DNA of 64,000 bases, from positions 640,407 through 704,406 of the forward strand of contig OZ025242.1 in NCBI GenBank assembly GCA_964019155.1. The letters run 5' to 3'. A model generated the notes under the pieces. That model worked only from the letters and a program-made list of their open reading frames with translations, was not told the origin of the DNA and did not search any database. A program made the position numbers and the translations under genes. This document shows positions 55,261 to 64,000 of this stretch, in pieces (within the stretch, counting starts at the first letter, position 1; each line of letters opens with the position of its first letter). Origin of the DNA: Osedax fenrisi (taxonomy: Eukaryota; Annelida; Polychaeta; Sabellida; Siboglinidae).

Positions 55261-55382
55261 GTTCCGAAAACCCAATTCTTACTACATGGAAGAGATGTTA
55301 AGTTTATCCTGTTTGTAGCGCTGGCTGTTGTCAAGGGGCAAATAGGAGGGTTAATTATTGACAGTGGCATGACATGGGATAT

Positions 55383-55416
<34 letters not shown>

Positions 55417-55689
55417 TAGTATATAGTATTATATCAGTGCCTTTTTTAAGGATTTGAAAGTGGTGGAAGTAAATTCCAAAAATAATTATTTCGTTTTCAA
55501 TTGTATATAAAAAAAAATCTAATAAAATACATCTACTTATTTATAATAAATAATATAAGTGATAATGAAAAATTTGATTTTGTTATGGACAACAATGAAA
55601 TGGGTGGAAAAATATAATAGTGTGGGGAAATTCTCACAAAATACCCCTAGATAAACACTGCCATATACTGTATTGTTATGTGGTTATGT

Positions 55690-55880
55690 TGCGGAGAGCA
55701 TGAGGGTATCTATAGCTAGGTATAGTATACTGCCACTATAGCATACTATAGGTAGGTATAGGTATACTATAGCTAGGTATAGCATACTATAGCTAGGTAT
55801 ACAGCCACTATAGCATACTATAGATAGGTATAGTATACTCCTACTATAGCATACTATAGCTAGGTATAGCATACAGCCAT
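55690..55880. repeat. CTATAGCTAGGTATAGCATA tandem repeats
   Basis: Imperfect units of roughly 20-28 bp built from TATAGCTAGGTATAGCATAC. The minus-strand peptide frame through it is repeat-driven. Confidence 0.85.
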
Positions 55881-55939
55881 CATGTAGTCGAAGTTGAATG
55901 AGCAATTAGCATCCCGCTTTGGTAAATTAATATTTATAG

Positions 55940-55977
<38 letters not shown>

Positions 55978-56144
55978 TTTGGTAGAGTCCTTTCATCACA
56001 TCCACGAACATAGATGTATTAAATTAAAACCAATTGGGTAGTATCCATTCAAAGCCGCTCTCATATTAAGGCATCTAGTGTTTTAATGAAAGACACTAAT
56101 TTGTTGTACAACATTATAAGATCACCGTCTGAATATTATTCTAA

Positions 56145-56215
56145 GACCTATTGTAATGGTCCGGACGGGGCTTCAACCCGCGCCCTACTGTTTGTGTCTA
56201 CCACAGCCAGTTTTA
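56145..56215 (-). mobile_element. tRNA-related repeat fragment
   Basis: The minus strand reads TGGTAGACACAAACAGTAGG, then GCGCGGGTTGAAGCCCCGTC and CGGACC. GGTTGAAGCCC resembles a pol III B box. The upstream part does not fold as a tRNA, so it is at most a SINE fragment. Confidence 0.3.
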
Positions 56216-56309
56216 TATATATTTATATATATATATCAATCAATTATAATACCATTCTAATAGCAAACACAATAATGAGGTATACGCTATATTAATGATC
56301 TAGATTGTG

Positions 56310-56536
56310 TCCCGTCCTTCACTCGTGTCCCGTCCTTCACCGGTACCCGCCGCTAATGTATTATTGTTGTTTTAAAAGTAGTTACGCAAGAGATACAACA
56401 TATGCGATAGGTGGTCTGTGATTGGAGTGTGATCTCAAGGCAACCGTTACAAAGTTCTATTACTCGCTGGTAACGCTGATTAGTCGACCAAAGTAGAAAC
56501 ACGAAAGATAACAACCATTATTATTACAACTATCGT
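56310..56536. other. Moderately GC intergenic stretch
   Basis: Contains a direct repeat GTGTCCCGTCCTTCAC at about 56309-56341. No gene seen. Confidence 0.4.
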
Positions 56537-56677
56537 TACCACCCGGCAAACAGTAATAGCCTCGTAATAGCATCATAACAACGTATTTAATTGCCTCAAA
56601 TGTTTAGATTGTGCTATTATGTTGCCATTAAATGTCTATTCTGCTGCTATTATGAGGCTATTACTGTTTTCTGGGTA
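56537..56677. mobile_element. Short MITE, AACAGTAATAGCC family
   Basis: The left end CGGCAAACAGTAATAGCCTC and the right end GAGGCTATTACTGTTTTCTG are inverted repeats. The interior keeps GCTATTATGTTGCCATTAAA. At about 141 bp it is the shortest of the three copies and the clearest in its termini. Confidence 0.85.
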
Positions 56678-56719
56678 TAATCAAATATATATCACCGATA
56701 ACTATCCGCCTATCTATCT

Positions 56720-57305
56720 ATTAATTGTTACAACTAGGGGCGCTGCAACAGGGGGGAAGGGTTAAAATCAAGGGGGACCTCCTATGTATTGGCCCCCCCA
56801 CTTTTACCACAACATTTATGTTGATCGGTTGGTCCCCCCCCACATACACACCATCGTTCCAGCGCCCCCAGGTTACAATCTGTCCGAGAGGTATTACGTA
56901 ATGCAAGTGACATCATCGGTGATGATTCACTGATGATTCATCGCTGCACTATTATTTGTGTACGCTGACTTCGCTCTCGGTCGTCGTCATCGTTGTTGTT
57001 GTTGGCGGCGGGATGGCGTCACGTGGACCAAAGTCCACGCACGAACGCCAGAACAGCCCTTGGGTTTGAAACCGAGACCGATAGATGGGGTGCCGCCGCC
57101 CCCCCAAACACACGTATACGTTTTATGGCCGTCGGCGGGCACGCCTGAATCAGTGCTCGAGTGTTTCAGGATCCGCTTCTCAATAAGGGCAGGTTGGCGA
57201 GGAGTTTGCGTCCACGACGCTTCTGTAGGCCCGGATGATGGTAGGAGGCCGCCCCCCCTATTGGTCGTCGTCGTTCTCGCGTGCCAACGTAAACTATTCA
57301 CTTCG
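56720..57305. promoter_or_regulatory. GC/CpG-rich island of unknown role
   Basis: 56940-57300 is strikingly GC- and CpG-rich compared with the window (for example GGCGGCGGGATGGCGTCACG and GGCCGTCGGCGGGCACGCCT). Frames stay open on both strands (56958-57332 plus, 56987-57301 minus), but neither shows a domain, and the codon content is C/G-run driven. It may be a CpG-island promoter with a non-coding or first exon, or a foreign GC-rich insertion. Confidence 0.4.
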
Positions 57306-57307
57306 TA

Positions 57308-57574
57308 TGACTCACTAGTAATGACTCACTAGTGTGATGAGTCATTCAACCGGTCTCCGAGGTTATTTAGTAAATAGCGTTTCGGCGGGATTCTCCGCGA
57401 AACCTATCTAACTAATATCAAACGTAATATCTTGTTATCGTTAGCAAATATTTATGCTTTATACTTTCGATTATATTTTCGGCTATGTATTTGCTTAAAT
57501 AAATTATCAATCAATCGAGCGTATCTAGTTAATGTAAGTACGATCGCTGCGGTGATCCGATGCTTGATGAGTCA
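57308..57574. promoter_or_regulatory. Cluster of four AP-1 (TRE) motifs
   Basis: Perfect TGACTCA at 57308-57314 and 57322-57328, and perfect TGAGTCA at 57338-57344 and 57568-57574. They lie just downstream of the GC island. TGAGTCA/TGACTCA is the established AP-1/bZIP consensus. Confidence 0.5.
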
Positions 57575-57703
57575 TAGATGAAGACCGGGACATGAGATCT
57601 ACACTAACAATGCAAGTAGCGCTTAGCTAGCATTCAGTGTAAAGATCTATAGAACTGGGTAACATGACTACTGTATATTATTGTATATTATATATACAGT
57701 ATA

Positions 57704-57705
<2 letters not shown>

Positions 57706-57774
<69 letters not shown>

Positions 57775-57799
57775 TATATATATATATATATATATATTA
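57706..57799. repeat. (TA)n microsatellite
   Basis: AT dinucleotide tract of about 90 bp with one TATTAG interruption. Confidence 0.95.
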
Positions 57800-58301
57800 G
57801 TATATAATTATATTAATATATGATGGTGATACAATGTTATATAATAATACTGAATAATACAACTACTCGTAAACAATTAATAACTTATGTATTAAGGGGG
57901 TGGTTGTGAGAATTCAATGTAAACAAATAATTAAGTTATTTTAATTCTGTAGACTGCATATTGTAGTTTGGAATGTTGTTTATAAGAAAATGTATCATCA
58001 TTAGAAAATATTATGTATTTTCTGAAATATAATTCATCTAATGGTAACAATTTATTTCATTTTATTTTTATTTAAAATTATTTTTTATATATGATATAAT
58101 GAAAATAAATGTATAAGCCTACATTTTTATAATATAAACATAATATGTAATACATACTGAACATTTCATCTAGTTATATGCATTATTTTAGGAGTTATAG
58201 AATATATTAGGAATATAATTTAGCAAATATAATTATTCTGAGAAAATCAAGTTTAAAAAGAGTACTACAATTATAATTTATATTTTATGATATTTACATA
58301 T
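57800..58301. other. AT-rich flank of the LTR element
   Basis: No gene seen. It ends in ATAT at 58298-58301, the left copy of the 4-bp target duplication. Confidence 0.5.
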
Positions 58302-59084
58302 TGTAAAGTAACGACTTTATGAAAGTTAAAATCAATGATAATTGATTATATATATTTGGAAACGAGAAAACCAGATACGTCCAAAGTCGGAACAATGGTC
58401 GATCATAAATCATTGTCGACTTGTGTAAATAACTTTTGTTTATCGTAAAGATTAGGCTAACGAGAAACTCTCGATGGACGATGGCAATATAGGCAATGAT
58501 TGATATCCTAATTTAGGCCAATATAAGTCACTTGAGGACGATGGCGACTCGCTGTAAAATAGTCCACGAAGATAAGAGAACACTGGTTCTCAGACTAACA
58601 AAGGAAAAGCACGTGACCGGATCTGGCCAATCAGGAGACACGATTTGTAACCCCTTCTATAAAAGAAGAAGAAACTAATCAACGGCAGTCTCCCTCCCAC
58701 CTCTCGACGACACACGCAGATATGCCGTACACATCCGAAGTAGAAGACCGAGCTCCGTTAACTCTAACGTAAAAAGAATCGCACCTCCTATTAACCGTGA
58801 GTTGATCCACACTTATTATTTGGTGCCGATTACCAAATTCGTTATTTATACTTATTAAACTAACATTGTTACTCATATAAATATGCACAACAACTAAACC
58901 GGTCTTATTAATTATAATAACGAATAACCCACATAATCTCTCACCGTAAGAACTTCGTTCACAAGTAAAACATACTATTCTTTGAATCCAGTCTTGATAA
59001 TTCTTTGCTTGATTATTGATTATTAATTCAATAATATTGTGAATATATATGATGGTTACTTATAGAATAACTCTGAATCTTACA
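58302..59084 (+). repeat. 5' LTR (783 bp)
   Basis: Starts TGTAAAGTAACG and ends CTTACA, giving TGTAA...TTACA inverted ends. It has a CCAAT box at 58627-58631 and a TATAAAAG at 58658-58665, a plausible U3 promoter. Identical to the 3' LTR except for a tight cluster of differences at 58522-58557. Confidence 0.93.
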
Positions 59085-60300
59085 TTTGATGAGTACGCCA
59101 GTCAATTAAATAATTGATTTGAGAGTGCATAGTCAGCATACACCACCCTCCGATCAGTTATTTAATTAGGAATAATTGCAATTATTGCAAATCCTATTCC
59201 GGTTGTATTGTAACAATACAACTAGGTATACATTATATTTAACTAAGGATATATAACAAATGTAATATAATCATTAATTACTGATATTGTGTAGTATCTA
59301 TTTAATTTAATAACTATTTTAAAATGTACTTGCTTATCGCTAATTATTGATGTATTAGTGAATGTATATTTTGTTTTAAATATTTACTTGTATACCTAGT
59401 AGTAGTAAATATGTATATTGTATCACTCACACCGATACACTATAGGTACTTACTCTGATAAATACTTACTTGCTTGATTCATTCAAACAAGTGCGTATAA
59501 ATCGAACCAGAGAGATTATTTTGTTTATATATTTCTTTATATATTAGATTATAACTAAACGAAATATATTGGTGAAGCGTGATATCGCACCCACAAACAA
59601 AGCTTGTCTTGTAGGAGTATATGTATTAGATAGTGTTATTCCCGTAACGCTCCTATAGTTTCAAGTTACTATCTATCATGGTGGATACTAATATATCCTT
59701 AGTGGTTGAAACTCTGGATGACATAATTATTAGAAATTATACACCTTATTTGGGTATGATAGATGGTACAAAGAGGCACTATTATTAGAATGGATCGAGA
59801 TATTAGAATAATGCAAAATAAATGAATTGAAACGATATTTCATGATGATGCTAAAATCTTGTTGTAATACACAAAAGATTGTGGAAAGATATAATACGTG
59901 GTTAAAAAAGGTGGATAAAAATAAGTCGTAGAAGAAAGTAACATAGAATATAGAGTATACTATAGTATAGATGAATTAAGATCTGCGAAAGAGCTGAATA
60001 GTAGAGTAAGCTCTGGAGATCATAGTGATTTGAACAGATAGTGATAGTACCTATAATAATGAAGATAATGAACCTCTAATTAATGTAACAAATTCTCATG
60101 GGAATAAATTATATTAAATTTAACCAAAGGTTCAGATAATTCTAGAACCGATTTTTATCAGGAATAGAACCACCGTTGAAAGTTGCCATGATAGTTGAAA
60201 AAAAAATAATATTAAGTGCCTTAGAGTAGATGAAAGAAAAAAAATACGAAGACCTGAATTTAGGAAATATTAGAGAGGGACCGAACAAAAGTCAGAGTTT
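59085..60300 (+). pseudogene. Leader and gag-like relic
   Basis: The first 480 bases hold several small hairpins (for example ATAATTGCAATTATTGCAAA and GGTTGTATTGTAACAATACA). An ATG at 59678 opens 36 codons beginning MVDTNISLVVETLDDIII before a stop, in the position of gag. The rest is broken. No zinc knuckle, protease or RT is recognisable. Confidence 0.5.
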
Positions 60301-61330
60301 CAGTGTTATGGGAATCTATAAAACAGGATGATGACAATTATACTATTATAGATGATGTTCTATATAGTTTCGCAAATGCAAATGCTGCGGCATTAGAATA
60401 TCGGCGTCTATTGCAATCTTTTAAATATAGAAAGTCTGCAATAGAAAGAGCGCATAATGAAGTAGGTCATATGTCGTTAAATAAGACATACTTAAGACTG
60501 CTTGAATCTTATACATGGAAAGGTATTAGAAAGTATATTCGCGCACATTTAGAGGAATACGCTGTATGCCTGTTAAATAATAGGAAACCAGAGTCACATA
60601 AAATGGGAGAAATGCCCATAGGGACTGACCCTATTGAAATAATCTAAATGGATCTAATAGATCCATTTATCCCTAGTAATCGGAGTAACAGATATATTCT
60701 CACAAATATCTGTCACTGTATCGGTTACGCTGAAGCGTTACAAATATTTGATAGAACTAGTAGAAGCGAATTGAGAGATTCAATCGAACCCTCAAAGAAA
60801 TGATTAACAAACTAGTTAATAATTTAGTGGATAGATGGGAATCAGTTTTATCAAGTGCAATGCTAGCCTATTGGTCAGCATTGTCCGATACGATGTGATT
60901 CACAACTTTATCTAATATATGGTAGAAACGTAAAACTGCCATTTGCAATACATGTTAATACGCAACATTTCTTTGAAGATAGAATCGATAAATTACCTAA
61001 AGCTTTTATAACCGTAAAATATTTAAAAATTAATTCTAGAAAATTTAATAGGGATATATTAGCAGCAAAAGCGCGTAATAAGGACGTATCAGTTGGCGAT
61101 ACGGTAATGTTATTGGCAGATGAGTGAATAACATTCGCCTCTAGATGGGATCCACATTGGATCGTAAAACAAAGTATGGGAAAACTTTGATAATTGTGAA
61201 TCAGTCAACACATAAAAGAAAGTCAACCGGAAAATGGTTAGACTTGTAAACCCACATGTCAACTGGGATTCCGCAAACGTTATAATGAAACGTAACCAGT
61301 TGTACCAGTAAAACAAATCACTCACTTATT
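60300..61330 (+). pseudogene. Retroelement integrase, degenerate
   Basis: 60303-60647 encodes the zinc-binding N-terminal domain, with the His pair in AHNEVGH but with Tyr where the first Cys of the CxxC pair is expected. The catalytic core starts at about 60648 in a new register, after a stop, with a DLIDPF motif (first Asp kept). It continues with GYAEAL, and resumes after a gap with RFNRTLKEMINKLVNN near 60790. The region with the second Asp is missing. The C-terminal part, near 60950-61320, includes RNKDVSVGDTVMLLADE and RLVNPHVNWDSANV. The order and motifs fit Metaviridae (Ty3/Gypsy) integrase. Multiple frameshifts rule out function. Confidence 0.85.
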
Positions 61331-62300
61331 ACCGTCAATTGAGCAGATCATGACACTCTTTTCGGACTAAGTACAGATATTCCAGTTACTGGTAAGGTCC
61401 GAGACATCAGGCAAATAAGAAGAATAAAAAAGAAAACTAAATGGTAAGGTCATTACCATGTTAGTACATGATAATCGAGCGAGAGACTTGAAAATTATTC
61501 ATGTGGTAAATAGGTGACCACGATTGTTGATTACAAAGATGGGCTACGTAGCACAAAATAGGAAGCACCTTGACTCACTGGAGAGTTACACCAAAATGTT
61601 CGCTAATAAAATGGAAAGATTATAAACGAAATTTATGGAAATAGCCAGCGCAACCCAGGGTTAGTAATGATTGAAATCTTATAAAACGATTTAAATGTTA
61701 TACAAGTTGAATATAGTAATTTTTAGAAACACATATGTAATTATGAACAGCAGAGAGCTGCTCTACAACTGGGTCATCTGATGGAGAAGACACTACGACG
61801 GTAGCGTGCAGTAGACATACTACAATACATTCTGGACAAATCAAAGGACGTAGGCCTGTATTATGCAAGTCCGGAATGATACGGGACGAATACGGAGTCT
61901 AATAGCCGTCAGTACTAAAAATAATTATATAACATCACCTGTCTTGTATATCGGGAAATCCCTATGATATACGATGACAACATTTATTACAATAGAAGGT
62001 TCATCTGCGAACCTTCTATTATTGTAGGAAACCACAAATCAGGAAGAGGATGCTTGTTCACGATAAAAAGATGAACAACAGGCGAACAATCGTGATGAGA
62101 GCTGATTTTAACAGGTTCATAGTTTCTACTATAGGGGGAAATATTTATTTTCATTGCGGAAATGAAAAAATCAGCTCGATGACAATTGAGGAGGGCGTAT
62201 ACCAAATCCTCATTGCAAAAATGGTTGGATAACGGAAATGAATTCTGTATCAAATCTATAGTAGAAAATTAAATTAAAATAAGTATAACACGTGAGAATG
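61331..62300 (+). pseudogene. Region between integrase and env-like frame
   Basis: Decayed sequence with a hairpin ATAGAAGGTTC-atctgc-GAACCTTCTAT at about 61992-62019. The frame 62050-62232 (60 codons) is probably an internal fragment of the env-like protein: it has a Cys within YFHCGNEKIS and no motif I can assign. Confidence 0.4.
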
Positions 62301-62323
62301 TTATAATTATTAAAATTGAAACT

Positions 62324-62722
62324 ATGAACACCTTCCGTACCGAACACATAGATAAACTATTAAAGGCGTTCGAGTATAAAAAGCTGGGAAGGATAAGCGG
62401 GGTAAGTTTAGATAATATCGATGAAAAAACTAACTTGGACAATACAAAAATGAGTATATTTCATGCTGGAAATATGATTTTCAATTTAATACTAACAATT
62501 GTCATACTATGTTTAACTATCTACATTATTAAAGGACCATTGAAATGTTGCTCTTGTGAAACTACGCGTAAACGAAGATGTAATGCTGAGTCAATTGTCG
62601 ACTTACCCTCGACGATACCAACACCAGTAAGGAAGAAGAGTCCAATTCAAACAAAGAAGAGGCAGGAATTCGAGACTATGGAAATGACAAAGAGACCTCA
62701 GAAAGCCGAAGAAGGAGTATAG
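62324..62722 (+). pseudogene. Env-like C-terminal fragment with transmembrane segment
   Basis: A 132-codon frame with a charged N-terminal part, one strongly hydrophobic segment at about residues 49-69 (FNLILTIVILCLTIYII), then a CCSC cluster and a basic, hydrophilic tail. This is the layout of the transmembrane anchor and cytoplasmic tail of an env-like protein in the position after pol, as in errantivirus-like Gypsy elements. The ectodomain is not intact. The assignment rests on position and topology, not on sequence motifs. Confidence 0.55.
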
Positions 62723-62932
62723 ATATATGTATATGTATATAAATATATTTACCTATTAGTTACAATACAAATTTATTATTTAAATATTGCGAAATTCCAA
62801 TAAGGAAGTACTTATTAGTTATAATATGCATTAAGTACATTGTAAAAATTTCAAGAGAAATTTATTGTACCATAGTTGTTTAAAAATTAAATTGCAATAC
62901 AATTTAATTTTTTGTATAATGGGAAGGACGAA
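62723..62932 (+). other. 3' untranslated internal region and PPT
   Basis: AT-rich with AAATTTCAAGAGAAATTTATTG-like inverted stretches, ending in the purine-rich GGGAAGGACGAA immediately before the 3' LTR. Confidence 0.6.
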
Positions 62933-63716
62933 TGTAAAGTAACGACTTTATGAAAGTTAAAATCAATGATAATTGATTATATATATTTGGAAACGAGAAA
63001 ACCAGATACGTCCAAAGTCGGAACAATGGTCGATCATAAATCATTGTCGACTTGTGTAAATAACTTTTGTTTATCGTAAAGATTAGGCTAACGAGAAACT
63101 CTCGATGGACGATGGCAATATAGGCAATGATTGATATCCTAATTTAGGCCAACAGAAGTCCCTTGAGAATCGATGGCGACTCGCTGTCCAATAGTCCACG
63201 AAGATAAGAGAACACTGGTTCTCAGACTAACAAAGGAAAAGCACGTGACCGGATCTGGCCAATCAGGAGACACGATTTGTAACCCCTTCTATAAAAGAAG
63301 AAGAAACTAATCAACGGCAGTCTCCCTCCCACCTCTCGACGACACACGCAGATATGCCGTACACATCCGAAGTAGAAGACCGAGCTCCGTTAACTCTAAC
63401 GTAAAAAGAATCGCACCTCCTATTAACCGTGAGTTGATCCACACTTATTATTTGGTGCCGATTACCAAATTCGTTATTTATACTTATTAAACTAACATTG
63501 TTACTCATATAAATATGCACAACAACTAAACCGGTCTTATTAATTATAATAACGAATAACCCACATAATCTCTCACCGTAAGAACTTCGTTCACAAGTAA
63601 AACATACTATTCTTTGAATCCAGTCTTGATAATTCTTTGCTTGATTATTGATTATTAATTCAATAATATTGTGAATATATATGATGGTTACTTATAGAAT
63701 AACTCTGAATCTTACA
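62933..63716 (+). repeat. 3' LTR (784 bp)
   Basis: Matches the 5' LTR almost base for base. It carries the same CCAAT (63259-63263) and TATAAAAG (63290-63297). The antisense 69-codon frame present in both LTRs (58679-58888 and 63311-63520) is identical and is a repeat shadow. Confidence 0.93.
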
Positions 63717-64000
63717 ATATATTATATTTATATTTTTAAAATAGGTTGCGTTTTAAATATTCGATTCTAATGTTTTATATCTGGTTTTTAGCTCTAATGT
63801 TCTGATATGTTATATATAACAAACTATATTTGATATTTTTCTAATAATTTTTTTTATACATTTTTTAAAATATTTAAAATATTTCCAACCCCTTAACTTA
63901 CAATGTATAACTTATAAGTACTTACAACTAAAGTAGTACTATATTGTAGTTACAATTAGTAACTATGGTTATACTATGGCATATATGATCGTAAATAATA
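63717..64000. other. AT-rich right edge
   Basis: Begins with ATAT, the right copy of the target duplication. No gene seen. Confidence 0.5.

Larger units (their letters stand above)
58302..63716 (+). mobile_element. Ty3/Gypsy-type LTR retroelement, internally deleted
   Basis: LTRs of 783 and 784 bp bound 3.85 kb of internal sequence. The element is flanked by ATAT on both sides (58298-58301 and 63717-63720), a 4-bp duplication as in gypsy/errantivirus-like elements. Internal content in order is a short gag-like start (59678), an integrase relic (60300-61330) and an env-like frame (62324-62722). No protease, RT or RNase H motif is visible between gag and integrase, where about 3 kb would be expected. 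A purine-rich PPT candidate (GGGAAGGACGAA, 62921-62932) abuts the 3' LTR. No TGG-type primer site abuts the 5' LTR; a TTGGTGAAGCGTGAT motif lies 480 bp inside instead. Stops and frameshifts throughout show it is inactive. Confidence 0.88.

Noticed and set aside
56958..57332. 124-codon Arg/Pro/Cys-rich frame, with a 104-codon antisense frame
   Set aside because: Both strands are open because of GC richness. No domain or plausible codon usage is visible, so it is treated as an island rather than a gene.
58679..58888. 69-codon minus-strand frame found in both LTRs
   Set aside because: It is identical because the LTRs are identical, overlaps the probable U3/R promoter region in antisense, and has no recognisable domain.

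Overview
The window reads as a very AT-rich invertebrate (metazoan) genome. It holds one clearly recognisable cellular gene, set in intergenic and intronic DNA built from decayed transposons, foldback elements, minisatellites and long (TA)n tracts. The animal is inferred from the gene: a five-exon G-protein alpha subunit of the G12/13 class with conventional GT/AG introns. The sequence alone does not support a finer taxonomic call.

Layout. 1-4000: a TA-flanked inverted-repeat element (about 339-1435) carrying internal tandem repeats, then AT-rich DNA. 4068-5470: minus-strand L2/CR1-like LINE reverse transcriptase remnant. 6400-8510: an unidentified decayed segment. 8888-9023: a 136-bp near-perfect palindrome. 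10440-11830: plus-strand LINE remnant split by a small SINE-like insert, which has a second copy at 12771-12876. 13168-29330: another LINE (minus strand) interrupted by a 14.65-kb insertion bounded by a matching 32-bp inverted repeat. Inside that insertion are a hAT transposase fragment, a LINE endonuclease remnant, two pairs of diverged direct duplications and a 390-bp foldback element. 29833-29983: hAT-like fragment with an 8-bp target duplication. 32747-34247: decayed hAT (ZBED5-like) transposon. 34246-34289 and 34665-34935: hairpins and foldback sequence.

35845-51628: the G alpha 12/13 gene, plus strand, 358 predicted residues, four phase-0 introns of 5.4, 5.2, 1.8 and 2.3 kb. The start codon lies in the second copy of a 50-bp tandem duplication, and the first copy creates an overlapping upstream ORF. 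Introns 1 and 2 hold many minisatellites, including a 94-bp unit with a 282-bp higher-order period. Intron 3 begins with a 1.2-kb CTA/CCACTA/CTGCTA array only 13 bases past the splice donor.

52340-57600 is intergenic with two candidate regulatory islands: paired TATA motifs at 52621-52658, and a GC/CpG-rich block at 56940-57300 followed by four perfect AP-1 motifs. 58302-63716 is a Ty3/Gypsy-type LTR element (5.4 kb) with 783/784-bp LTRs, an integrase relic and an env-like reading frame, but no recognisable protease, reverse transcriptase or RNase H. Apart from the G alpha gene I see no intact cellular protein gene and no credible functional tRNA, rRNA or CRISPR array.
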